Below are positions 35,001 through 50,000 of a DNA stretch of 59,802 bases, in pieces. This DNA comes from an uncultured bacterium (GTDB lineage Bacteria > Bacillota_I > Bacilli_A > Acholeplasmatales > Anaeroplasmataceae). Made by a program: the position numbers and the translations under genes. The stretch covers positions 1-59,802 of the forward strand of contig CASETY010000009.1 in NCBI GenBank assembly GCA_949291115.1, written 5' to 3'. Each line of letters begins with the position of its first letter. Within the stretch, counting starts at the first letter, position 1. Below the pieces are notes generated by a model. That model was not told the origin of the DNA. It did no database searches and saw only the letters and a list, made by a program, of their open reading frames with translations.

Positions 35001-38000
35001 TAAGTAATAGTATATGGTACTGCTTTCCATTTAGCATATAAAGTTAAAGAATCACTATCCATTGGCGTTTCAAAATTAAATTCTTTTTCTAAATTTTGAT
35101 CTTTATACCAACCATCAAAATTATAACCTAATTTATTAGTAGGATCATCTGGTTTAGTAATCTTTTCACCATAAGTAACTTCTAAACCTTCTACATAAGA
35201 ACCACCATTAGTATTAAATGTGACATTATAACTATTCTTATTATATTTAGCTACAATAGTTTGCTCATCATCTGTTACTTTTACAATACTATCTTTAGTA
35301 ATTAAAGTATTATTTAAATACCAACCAACAAATGTATGACCTTCTTTAGTAGGATTGTTTGGTAAATTATTATATGGAGAATCATAAGTTACCGAAATAG
35401 TAGTTCCTGTGAAGTCTTCACTTGCACCACCATCTAAATTAATAGTTACAGTATAATTGTTAGCTTTAAAATTAGCTTTTAAGGTAATGTCATTATCATA
35501 ATCAAATGTTTTATCTACACTAATTTTTTCACCGTTATACATCCAGTAATCAAATGTATAACCAGTCTTAGTTGGTGTAATATTAGCAAGTTTTTCTAAT
35601 ATATTATCACCAGTTTGAATTTGAACACTTAAAGTACTACTTGAACCACCATTTAAATCTAAAGTTATAGTATAAGTAGCAGGTGTAAAGATTGCATATA
35701 AATCTTTATTTTGAGTAAATAAGTCATTCAAAGTATTAGCTTTATCTTGATAAGCTACCTCATCTGAATCTTGAGCTAAAGCCCAACCACCAAATGTATA
35801 ACCTTCTTTATTCCAACCTAAATCACTAAAAGCCTTAATTTGATTTAAAGCATCATAAGTAAAGGTAATTTTTTCAGTATTTTCTTCATAATGAAGTGTT
35901 ACTTCATAAGTTGTAGCTTCCCATTTAGCATATAAAGTAAGGCTATTATTCGTTAATGCATCACTTGTTATAGTATCTCCATTTTTATAAACTACATCAC
36001 CATTTAAAGAAGTTTTCCAGCCCTTAAATTGATAACCAGTTCTTGTTAAGTTAGTATCATCTACTAAAGGTAGTGTATAACTACTACCTGTAAATGAAAC
36101 TAGCTTATCATAAGTACCATTACCACCATTAAATTCAAAGTTAAGGTAATAAGTCTTAGTACCAACTTCTGCATATAACTTTAATACGCCTTCTGTTATA
36201 AATGTACAAATAGTATTTTTATCAACATATACCTTTTGTTCATTAACTTTATAGTGCCAACCTATAAATTCTTGATGAGATTCTACTTCTACTTGATAAT
36301 CATATAAATCACCCAGTTTTTCACCATATTTGTATGTATATTCTTTACCAAGGTTTTCAAGCTTTTTACCTTTTTCATCATAAAATTCAATATTAATAGT
36401 ATTTTCGGTCCACTCAGCTTTTAAAGTAATGTCATGAGCTGGCATTACTTTATTATCAAATTTAAATTCTTCATCATTTAGATACCAGCCAGCAAAACTA
36501 TAACCTAATTTAGTAGGATCATCTGGTTTAGTAATCTTTTCACCATAAGTAACTTCTAAACCTTCTACATAAGAACCACCATTAGTATTAAAAGTCACAA
36601 TATAACTATTCTTATTATATTTAGCTACAATAGTTTGCTCATCATCTGTTACTTTTACAATACTATCTTCAGTAATTAAAGTATTATTTAAATACCAACC
36701 AACAAATGTATGACCTTCTTTAGTTGGATCATTTGGTAAATTATTATATGGAGAATCATAAGTTACTGAAATAGTAGATCCTATGAAGCCTTCACTTGCA
36801 CCACCATCTAAATTAATAGTTACAGTATACGTGTTAGCTTTATAATTAATATAAAGAGTTATGCTTCCTGATTCTTCACCAAAAGTATATTTACTATCTT
36901 CAGTATAGTTTACATTAGTATAGAAATCTATTGTATAACCAACTTTATTATATTTTTCTTTTAAAATAGCTTCATCTAATTGATACTTTTCATTTTGATC
37001 TAAAGTCGGATAAATTATATCTTGTTTACCATCATAATTGATAGTAACGCTGATATTGGTTTCTGTATAAGTAAGAGTATTGCTTGTTTTGGTTTCTACT
37101 TGCTTACTTAAATTTAAACCTGTATCAGTTAAATTTAAAGTATGAATTACACCATTTTCTTCATATTGAATGAATGATGGGAAAATATTATTTAAGAAAC
37201 TAATATCACTATTATATCTAGCACTATAAGTAATTTTTAGACCATCGTTATTATCATTAATTTCAATCTTATAACTAAAATCATCATCAACATGTACATC
37301 TAATTTATTTCTTAAAGTGTTCTTTAAATCATCTAAAGCTTTAATATTACCAATACCATTAATATTAATTTTGTTACCATCAATCATCTTATTGTCATAT
37401 TTAGCAGTAAATCTTAATTCATATTCACCACTATTATTAGAAGCTAGATTAGCTACTAAATCACTAATCTTAGTACCATTTAAAACTAAGGTATCATTAT
37501 AATACCAACCAACAAATTCTTGACCTTCTTTTACATATGCCTGTGGTAAACCAGTAATAACACCTTCATATTTAAAGTTTAAGGTTATATCAGATTGATC
37601 AAATTTAATAGTGTATTCATTTTGAATATCTTCTAATATAATTTCATATGTTGTATCACTATCATTTATAACAATATCTTTTACATTAACTATTTTACTT
37701 GAATTATAAGGCTTACCATTAATAATGAATTGATATCTATCATAGCCAGTTTCTGATTCTACTGTAATTTTACTTAAATCAATACTACCATCAATAGTAA
37801 CATCTTTAAATTGATCACTATTATCATATGTAAATGTATATTTAATAGCTTCAAATTTAGGATTTAAAGTTAATTTATTATCAACAAAATATTTTAATTT
37901 TAAAATATTTTCAAATGATTCACCAAAGGCAATATCATTACCATTATATTTAAAGCCAACATGGTTATAACCAAATTTACTAAATGGATAGTTAGTTAAG

Positions 38001-41000
38001 GTATCATCCATATTATCATAAGTAAATGTTTGTGTATAAGTATTAATACCATCGGTAAAGGTTACTACATAGTTGATAGCTTTAAAACGAGCTTCTACAG
38101 TAATATCTTGATAGATATTATTTGTATTTGTAATCTTGTTACCATTTAGGTACCAACCATTAAATGTATATCCTTCTTTAGTGGCATCTTCAAATGTAAC
38201 TGTAGACGTAACAGTAAATGTTTTTTTATTAGCATTAGGATTTGTATCGTCATCTACACCAACATAAGTGATATTATATGTTATAGCTTCCCATACAGGA
38301 ACTAAAGTTACTTTTTGGTTAGTTAAAGTCAGTAAGAAATCATTGTCGATTATTGTATCAATTTGATAATCTTCATTAGTTCTAGTTTGAACTTTTTGTT
38401 CAACTTTCCATCCAACTAAATTATAACCTTTTCTTTCAAAGATAGCTCCTGCAAATTTTGAATTACTATCATATTTAACTATTACTACTTGTTCATTATC
38501 TTCGTTTTTATAAGTTATTTCATATGATTTAGCTTCATATCTTGCATATAATGTAGTTATATTTAAATCTTTTACATCTGTTTCTGATGTAATCTTAATA
38601 TCATCACCTGTATACCAACCTAAGAAATCATAACCAGCTTTAGTTTGTTCTTTTAGTTTATCATATTTACCATCATAAGTTGCGTTTATAGTAGTTGTAG
38701 TACCACCATTATTTAAGGTGATTTCTATTACTTTTGGTGGTAATAATGCATATAAATTTAAATCTTCATATTTGCCAGCTAAATTTTCTAATTTTTCACC
38801 ATCTACTCTATCAAGTGACCAGCCATTAAATTCATAACCATATTTAGAATAACCTTGATATAAAGACTTATCATCATCTTCTACAGTATAGGTATCTTTA
38901 AATACTAAAGTATTACCATCATAATAATTTATAGTATAAGTATTTAATTGCCACAAAGCATATAAAGTTACCGTACCTTCACTTACATATTGATATAAAT
39001 CATTAGTGATTAAAGATTTATCTTCATATAAGAAACGGTCACTACCATTTACTTTAACTGCCCAGCCTAAGAATGAATAGCCATTTCTTACAAAGGCATT
39101 TTCTGTTAAACTTACATTATTACTATCATAAGTTGCAGGTAAATTACTCATACTACCACTTACATTTGTTGCATTACCATTAAATGTAATACTATAAGTA
39201 ACTGCTTCATAGATAGCATATAAAGTAACTTTATTATTAGTAGCTTTACTTAATAAAGTTTTAATTTCACTATTATTTAATATTGAACTATTGTCGTATT
39301 CTTTATTACCATTACTACTTAAAGACCAACCAATAAAGTTATAACCATATTTAGTAAATTGATTAGTTGTTAATGTTAATGATTCTGTTTCATAGGTAAT
39401 ATTATTCATATTATCCATATGACCAGATCCACCATTTGAATTAAAGACAATTGTATAATTAACAGATCTATATACTGGATGTAAGGTTATAGGTTCATTG
39501 TTATTACTTGTTAAGTTAAATACTATTTCTTGACCACTATTATATTCCACTATATTAGAATTTTCTTTTGTTGACCAACCAATAAATTCATAACCAGGTT
39601 CTTCAACTTTATCATTTGTAATAGTGTAAAGCTCATCATAAGTTGCATCTTCTAATTCTTTATTTAAACCTTCATACTTAACTTTATAAGTAATAGCATT
39701 CCAGTGAGCATAATAAGTAACATCGTCACTACCAACAGTTAAATCATTATCGAATGTAATTTGAGTGCCATCAGTCGCTTCTGTAAACCAACCTGAGAAG
39801 GTATAACCCGTTCTTTTTGGCTCATTAGGTGCTGGAATAACTTCACCATAAGCTAATTCTTTTTGTTCTACTTCTGTACCACCATTAGAATCAAATATTA
39901 CCTTATATGTATCTTTTTCCCAGTGAGCATATAAAGTATGTACTTGTTCATTAGTTACATAAGTGTTAGCTAATACTTCTTCGCCATTTTCTTTATCTTC
40001 AAACCAACCTAAGAAGATATAGCCTGTTCTTGTTGGTTCTGTTGGGAACTTATAATAATCATGATATGTTTGTTCTACTGTTGCAGTTTGAGCACTTTCA
40101 TAATTATAATCAAAGGTAACATTTACTTTATTAGCTTCCCATTTAGCTTCTAAAGTTAAATTTGAAGTAACTGGTGTTTCTCCAAATTTAAATTCTTGTT
40201 CATCTTCAGTCCCACTAATAATATACCACCAACCTAAGAAAGTATAACCTGTTCTTGTTGGTTTTGTTGGCACAGGTGCTTTATCATTAAATTTAACATT
40301 TATACTAGTAACTGCACTACCACCTTTAGAATCAAAGGTAATTGTATAAACTTCTTCTTCATAAGAAGCTTCTAAAGTGATTACTATATCATCATTTGTT
40401 ACTAAATCAGCTACTTTTACAGAATCTTTATATAAATTATTATTATATGTAAAGCCTACAAATGTATAATTAGGTTTTTCAATATCAGTAGGTAAAGTAA
40501 TAGTTTCTGTATATTTTTTAGATTGATTAGAAGCTGTACCATTACCACCATTTAAGTCAAATTTAATAGTATAGGTTTTTTCCCTAAAGATAGCGTAATA
40601 AGTAGTATTTTTAGTAATTGTTTCTTGTTTGATTGCTTCTGTTAGTTTACCTGTTTTTGCGTTTTCATCTTCATTCCAACCAACAAATTCATAACCTAAA
40701 CGATCAGGTTTACCAAGATCATTTAAATCACCAAGTGTACTGCCATGTTCAACAGTATAAGAATTTGTTTTAATACCATCTATAGTTTCATAAATAAACA
40801 TTACTTGATACTTATTTAAGTCACTAAATACAGGGTAGATAGTAACAACGCCGTCATCTAAATATTTTAATAATTCAGATACTGGAATAGTCTTTAAGAA
40901 TTCAGCCGTTTTCTGATCTTTTGTTAAAGCATAACCTAAGAAAGTAGCACCTTCTTTTGTAGGATCATCCCAAGTAATTGTTACAGAAGTATCTTCATAA

Positions 41001-44000
41001 TCAAATGTTAATCTATTATTATCATCTAATTTTAAAGTATATTCTTTTAAATCATAATTAGCTTTTAAAGTAATTTCTTTTTCATTTTCTTTAAATAAAC
41101 TAATTAATTTTTCAAATGTAACATTTAATAAATTATTTTTATCAAATGTAGTATTACCATAAGTATAACTCTTAAATTCATAATGTTCTTTTGTAGGAAC
41201 TTTTAAATCATAAGGGCCTTTAGACACATCTATAGTTAGAGAAGATAAGTCATCCCCACCATCAGTATCAAAATTAACTGTATATAGAGTAGGTGTATAT
41301 TTCGCATAAACAACAATATATTCAACATTATTGTCTTTATGAATATACTCAGCATATTTAGAATCACCTAAGTTTGGCATAGTTGCCTCATTAAATAATA
41401 TTTCACTACCTTCTGTATTTTTTAAATACCAAGCTAAATCATAATATAACTCATTATAATCTTCACTATAAATAATCGCTTCACCATAAGGAATATTAAA
41501 GATTTCAGAAACTCCACTAGTTCCATTTGGCTTTTGATAACTAAACTTAATACCATAAGTTACAGCTTCTTCTCGATAAATTAAAGTCATATCATAGGTA
41601 AATGGATAACTATCAGCTAATATTTGCTTATTAGTTACTTCACTAAAACCAAGTAAACTATAACCAGGATGACTATGCCTATATTCTTTAGTTATAACTT
41701 CACCTAAAGTATCACCATAATATACTGGTAAAGTTGTATTTTCTTTTTCATAAGAGTCATTAATATAAGTTAAAGTAATTTCTAATTTTATTGCTTCATA
41801 TTTAAGATATAAATATGTTGGTAAATCTTTATCATCACTCCAAGTAAAACTACTTACTTGATTAGTTAAACTAGCATCACTAAACCAACCAGTAAATTTA
41901 TAACCAGTAATTTCAATTTCATAAGTTCTATAAGCTAATTCATATGAAACGCCGTTATATTGATAAGAAACTTTATTAGTTCGAATAAGACTTATATTTT
42001 CACCATTTTCACCTTTAACACCCATATAATGAATAGTTACTTTTCTAGGGATAATTTTTGTAAATGAAACAGTTACATCTAAATCATTTGCTGGCATTGT
42101 TGTAAAAATACCATTTGAATATGATTCAAAATAGTATGTATTCTCATTTACTTGATAACCATTTTCATCAAAAATATTATTTAAACTACTTAAATCAGTT
42201 CCATATTTAACCGTTACTATTAAAGTATTACCATCAAAGGAAGCCAGGCCTTTTAGCGCTTTAACAATCGCCTTTTTGGCATCACTAATATCATAATCCA
42301 TAGTTATACTTAATTTGTAAGAATTCTCTGTCCATTTAGCTTCTAATGTTAAATCAGAAGTAACTTTAGTATCACCAAATTTAAATTCTTCATCGGTACC
42401 ACTAATAAACCAACCAACAAAATGATAACCTGTTTTAATTTTGTTGAAGTTAACTTGCGTTTCAGAAACTGTTTGATCATGTTGAATGTCTGTTAGTGGA
42501 TTAATTGTTTCCCCATTATTAGTGATAAAGTAAATAGTATAAGTATTAGCGTTATAAGCTGCTTTATATTCACGTTCAGCTTCTTCAGTAATGGTGACAA
42601 TATCTGGATTCCACTTATTAAAGATATAACCTTCTTTAGTTGGATATTGTGGAGAAACAGGACGTTGACCGAAGTCTACATAAGTGATGAAATACTTAGT
42701 TGTTCCTGATGATACTCCTTCAATAGTCTCATAATAAGTATTGAATGAATCAGCATTTACTACTTCTTGTAAACCATCTATAGTATTTAAAAATTTACCA
42801 TCATTTAAATCATCTTGATTTACATTAAATTTACTATCTTTACCATCACCAGCATTAAAGATAACTAAGACTTTAACTGCTTTAAAATAAGCTTCTAAAG
42901 TTATATTTCTTAAATTACTATCTACTTCAATTTGATAATTACTACTATCATAAGTATGACCTTCACCATCTGTAAAGTAACTAAAACGATAACCAGTATA
43001 CCCATTATAGGCTTGGAAGTTAGTGATAATATCCTTTAAATTAATAGTTTCATCATCTTCAATATTAAATTCAATACTATCAATAGTATAACCTTGTAAA
43101 TTAGTAAAGTTAATTACATAAGTTATTAAATCAAAGACGGCATATACATTAATACTATCTACACTTTCAATATTTTTGACAGTGACAATATCAGTTTCTT
43201 GAATAATTGTTGAGCCATTTTCAGCTAATGACCAACCTTTAAAGTTATAACCATCTTTAGAATAAGTTTCTAAAGTTCCATATTCAGCTTCATATGCTAC
43301 TTCTTGGGTAAATCCTAATTTTTCATCACCATCATAGAAATTAATTGTTAATTTCTTAGCCTCTAATTTAACGACAATATTACAATTTGATGTGATTTGA
43401 AGATTATCACCAATAATAAGATTTTGATTTTTATCGCTTAAATCATAGAAACCTACATATGTATATCCTGCTGGAACTAACGAATCTTCAAACTTTTGAT
43501 AAATATCATTAATATTAAATGTAGTAGTAAAGTTTTCATCTTTATTAGTAATAGTACCTACTGTTTGTAAATCTTTATCTAAAATAGTCCAAGTATAAGT
43601 ATTTTTTAAATAAATAGGTGAAATAGTAACATAGGTTTCTTCACCCATTACATTATAAATACTAAAACCATCTGGACCTTCCCATTTACTAAAGTTCCAT
43701 TCACTAGTTAATATTCCACTATTTTCAGTTGAAATAGCTCCTAATATTAAATTTAAAGCTGCCTCTAAATTATCATGATATTCTACATTCTTTAATATTA
43801 ATTTATTACCAGAAACTTCATATTGATATAAATCCTTTAAACCATTAATTGTATTTGGTAATGATAAAGTTTTACTATCAATTAAAGTTTTAGTTAAATC
43901 AATAGTAATCTCATATTTAGTAGTTTGATAAACAGCGTATATAGCAAGTCCCTTTTCACTCATTGTAACATCTGTTGGATCAAACTCATCGCCATCTAAT

Positions 44001-47000
44001 GATGTTGAATAATATTTAAAGGTATAACCAGTAATAGCTTCTGGCGATTTTAAACCTGTGCTTTCAGCAAATAAACCACTTAATGATGTTCCATAAGGAA
44101 TATCTACTTTATAAGTAGTATTATCAATAACTAGTGTATACTCCGTACCATTTAAAGTGAATTTTAAACTATCACCACTTAAAGAACCCATTCTACCTAA
44201 ATCAATAGTTAAAGTATAATTTAATGGTTCAAATTTAGCGTAGAAGTTTTGTTCACCAATCGTACCACGAACTATATTACTAGCTTCATTTTTTAAAGTT
44301 TGATCTAAATACCAACCAACAAAACGATAACCAACACGATCAACACCAAGAGGTAAAGTTACATTATCTCTAATAGTATATAAATACCATGGATTATATT
44401 TATCTAATTCTTCTTCAGTAAGTTTATTGCCAGCTGCATCATAATAATTAATAGCGTATTCTACTGGATCACACTCTAAAGTAAATTCCAAGTTTTGAAT
44501 ATCAATAACAATCGGATCATGCGTACTACCATCTAAATTAGTTACATAAATGGTTATAGTATTATCATCTTTATTAATACTAAATTTAGTTGCTTCAAAC
44601 TGTTCGCCACCAGAACTATAAATCCATCTTTTAAACGTAAATGCGCCATTACCACTTATAACATTTTTAGGTAGAGTGATAGTATCATTTTTAATTGTGA
44701 AACTTGAGACATAATCACCATCAAATTTTACATCACCATCAGAATAAGAACCAAACCCACTATAAGTTATATTATAGTTAATTGCTTCCCACTTAGCATA
44801 TAAGTCAATGTTGCTTGATGGCAAAAAGCCGCTAAACTCTTCTTCAAAAGTTTCATTATCTTTATACCAACCACCAAAATTAAAGCCTACATATTTAACA
44901 AGTTTACTATCAATTAAAACAATTGAACCAGTAGTTGCGCTAAATTTAATTGTTAGTGTTAAAGTACCATTATCGTTATATGTATAAGTATGACCGCCTT
45001 CTGTAAATTCCTTATTAATTTCTTTACCATCTATATAACCATCATTTAAATGAAGAGTAATGATGATTTGTTTTGAAGGCTCAACTGGTTTAATAACTTC
45101 ACCATCTTCTGCCTTTAAAATAACACCATCCATTGATAATTCACCAATTGTTTTATAAACATTTACTTCTTTTAATAATATATTATTATTAGCTAAAGCT
45201 GATAATTGTGGATAATAGTAATAATCATTTTCTTCTGTATTTAGTACTGTTTTATATTCCCAACCAGTGTTAAAGAATGTTTCTGGTAAACCTATAGGCT
45301 TTTCTCCACTAGCACCAACAATTAACTCCTTAGAAGCTAATTTATTAGCATTAACTGTAGAAGCACCATTACCCATACTAGTTACTTCATCACCAGTTGC
45401 CTTAACAACCGCATCAGTATAACCAACATAACTAATATCACCATCAAAATAGTTAGTAGAGTCAATATTAGCGGAAATAGCCATGCCGACAATCGCACCT
45501 AAATAATTGTAATATTTATAATTATTACTTGTTGGATCATAAATTTGGGTACCACCTTTAACCTCAGTTTGACCATTAATAAAATGATAACCTTTAGCTT
45601 CAATCGTGCCCCCATTAATAGTATATCTGACATCACTATAGGCTAATAGGCCAACTAAACCACCAACAGAACTCCAACCACTAATATGGCCAGTGTTAAT
45701 AGCGTATTCTAATGACTTATTACCGCCACTAAAATCAGAGCCTTCTTTTTCAATAGAAGTAATACCAATAATACCACCAACACCTCTAGCCCCTAAATAG
45801 AACGCATTCATATTAGTTGGTTCGCCCACTAAATGAGTTAAAGGTGAACTTGCACTAATATTAGAACTATTAGTAGTATAGCCAACATAAGTTGCCTCTA
45901 TATTAGCCGTATTCATTACATTAGTAATTGCTGAAGCACCGAATAAACGACCAGCAATACCACCTGCGTAAGCACTAATATTATGTTGAACAAAAGAGGT
46001 ACCTTCTAGTTGATAATCAGAAAGTAAACCGGAAGTAACCGTTACATTACCAATATTTAAAGCCGTATTGATTTGGGAATCATCTTTAGAATTATCATTC
46101 ATCGAAATCATAGTTCCAACAATACCACCAGCAGCCATACGCGCCGTAATATTACCAGAATTATAGCCGCCATTAATACGACCAGACCACATTTGACCAA
46201 CGATACCGCCATAGCGTGTACCTTCAATACCATTTAAGACTTTATTTTCTTTCCAACCATCACGATATTCTAAATCTGTAGTCTTATTACCAGTATAAGT
46301 AACATTACCATTATTAACTAAATTAATTAAATTATCATTAGTACTATTTGTATAAGCTCGGTAGAAAGTACCAACAATACCACCGGCATTATAACCAGTA
46401 CTATTAATATTAGCTTCATTAACGACATTAGTTAAAGAACCATCATTCATAAAACCAGTAACCCCGGCTATAGAATTTTGACCAGTAACACTACCAGTAA
46501 CTTTTAAATTCTTAATGGTCGCATCTTTTGTATAACCAAATAAACCTAAGAAATCATCACCAGTACTATTAATATTAACGTTAACACTTATACCAGAAGT
46601 GCTAGTTAAATCACTATAATTACCATCGAATGTACCACTAAATGGATAAGTATTAGTTAAATAAGCGACTAGTCCCTCTTCAGGATCAGACGTATCTGGA
46701 TTATAATCCGCCTTAATTTTGGCAGTACCAATTGTTTTACTAAATGGTGCATTTGTATTATCAAAATCAGCACTTAATTTAAAATAATAGCCTTCATAAC
46801 TAAATGGTTGATACTTTAATGAACCATTTTCTAAAGTAGTATTATAATAATCATTACCATCAAAACTTAAAATATCACTTTGAGATACAGTATGACTTAA
46901 ACGGTTAAGACCATCAACATCACTAATAATAAAGGCTGTGGCTTCTGACTTACCATTACGATAACCTTCACTAGTATTTTCATCACTGAAAATACTCTTC

Positions 47001-50000
47001 CAAATTGCCAATAATGTAATATTAGTACTATCATTTAAGGCCTCACTCATACCAAGCATATCTGAAGCTATAATTTCTTGTCCATTAGCTAAAACCTTGT
47101 CAGTACCAACAACTTTCCAACCAGCAAAATAATAACCAACAACATAAAATTTATTACTAGGGATATTTCTACTTCCGCCCTCAAAACCAGTAGTATAGTT
47201 ATAAGTAACCGCAGTCATTTCCCCCATTACATCATTAAAATCTTGATGACTAAAAGTAAATGTATAACTGTTTTCTTCCCAGTTAGCGATAAACTTACCA
47301 CTAACTTCATAGAAAGGAACATTTTCTGTTAAAGCGTGAGTTGATTCATTAAAAGTAAATCCCGTAATCTTATGGCCAGCCATACTAGCTCTACTAGCAA
47401 TAATTTCTAAAGATAGTTGACTATTTACATCCATATAAATTACAAGCTTATGACCTTGTTTAGTAACTAAAGATTGATCAATTTTAAGTGAAGAAGCTAA
47501 TTCATTTAATTTATCTTTAGTTAAAAAGTCTAAATTAACTTTACCTTTACCCTCGGCATCACTTTCAAAATCAAAGATAGCTTTAACAACTTTATTAATG
47601 ATAATGGTATTATTTGAACCATTAGTAAAAATATCATTTTCTAGACCATTTGCAAACACAAATTGATTAGCAAAATCAGTATTTTTTAAACTTGCATCAA
47701 CATTGAAAATAATTTGTCCAGTTGTATAAAATTGATTAGAAATATAAACATTTACCTTATTTTCAGGCACACTTGTAGGATCATCTTCCTTATTTGCAAT
47801 ATTTAAAGTTGCCCCAGTATAAAAGATTGCATCCTTTAAACCATCAAAACCGTAAAAATTACAAGTAACCCCAGCACCTAAATATAAACCAACATTTTCT
47901 ACTTCAGTTGCAATACCTGCTTGACCTAAAGTTGTATTTACACTTAATGCGGTGTTATTTTCAAATACAGCTGTATCATAAATATTAATAGTAATATTTT
48001 CACCTGTTGCATAAACGGCGCCATTTGGCCCTTTATTGCCATAAATTGTACCATATATATTAGTAATAGAACCAGATTGTTGAATATTAATAGCGCCACC
48101 ATTTAAATTCGAAATATTATTATTTAAAGAAGCAGTTTCTTCTAAGGTAAATGTACCAGTATTATAAATGAAGGCAAAACCATCAGATATCGAACTATTA
48201 CCATCTAAATTAATATTATTTAATGTTAATGTACAGCCTGGATTTATTCTTAAAATACCAGGATTAGAAGTATCTTGCGAACTAAAATCAAAATCTTTAG
48301 AAATAGCTAACGTATAAGGCACGTTATCAGCATTAGATTTAGATTCAATAGTAATCTCTTTACCATTATTAATAGTAACTAAATCATTTTCGGTTAAAGA
48401 AACATTACGAAGGACATAAATAGTACCTGTCTCATTATTACCAATCCCTTTTTCCACTGCCTCTTTTAAAGTTGAATACTTTGTACCATTAACCTCGTAA
48501 GGTTTATTACTATTAGATTCTTTAATAGCAATATAATGAGCATCCGCTGACTCAACAAAACAATGTGAATCACTATCTAATAAAAATTTATCAACTTGTC
48601 TTTCTGGCCCATTAAAATAAACAGCGTTTGGATTTCTTTTATATAAGTTAGTATCTACATAAGAAATTAAACCAACAATACCTGAAGCTGTAAGTTCACC
48701 AGTTACTTCAATTGGCACTTGGCCACTAACATTTCCATCAATTTGAATATTATTAGAAGTATCAACTTTAGCACTGCCACTTAAATATAATAAAGGAACA
48801 TGAGCATTAAAATAGATAGGGTCATCATTACTTTTAATATATAAGCCCCCGCCATTTGATGAGTTATTGTTTCTAATTTCGCCACCTTCTAAATATAACT
48901 TATTACCAGTTTTTTTATTAACTGTATAACTAGCTATACCACCACCATATAAAGCTTTATTATATTCAAAAAGACCACCATAGATATATATTTCTTCATT
49001 TTGTCTATAATTATCACCATCACCACTATTACCTAAAGCAACACCGCCACCATAACCAGTGTCATCGTCTATTTCAGTATTTTTGTAAGCTTCATTATAA
49101 GCCACATATAAATCGCTATTTGAACTAGACCCCAAATGAATTTCAACAGGGTTTCCAGATGAAGCTATACCACCACCAAAAGTGGCTCTATTATAAATTA
49201 AATTACCACTATTAATCGTAACACTACTTGAATAAATACAAATAGCGCCACCATAACCATAGACAAAATTATAACTCAATGTACCATTTTTCATAGTTAA
49301 ATTGGAATTATCTCTAACCATGATGGCCCCGCCATCAGCATCATTAGCACTACTACCATGATTATGGCTTATTAAACCATCATCCATAACTAGATTAGTA
49401 TTTTTATATAAGCCGATAGCCGCACCATCGTTACTTTTAACGCCCCATACAGAATTATAAGAAATATCACAATCGGCAATATAAATGTCTTTCTCATCTA
49501 AATCTAAAGACTTTTCATAACCTGCCGTAATAGCGGCGCCACCTATAGAATTTTCGTTTCCGTTAGCGTGATTAAAGCGAATAGTAGCACCATAAACTTT
49601 TAGTTTAGGGTGGTAGACCTCTCCACTTTCTCGTGCACCATATACATTTATTGTACCATAGTCGTAGTTGTATGACCCGCCACCATTACCAGTGCTTTTA
49701 GTGTTATCAACGTTTTGAATAACAACGCCACCAAATAAATTAGCTGTTGAATTTTTTCTTACATATAAAATTGGCCATTCTTTCTTGACACCATTATTAA
49801 TGTACATTCCTCTATTGTCATTTTCAGGATTAGCACCCTCTCGATAAGGATCATAATCACCAGTAACGAAATAAACATTGCCACCTTCATCATCCCAGTT
49901 AGCACCACCATCTATGATGAATTTATTAGTGTTAGCTTGGTAAGTATTTAAATTTTTAGTAAAACCACCAAGTTCTAAAGTAGAACCCTCATCAACATTA

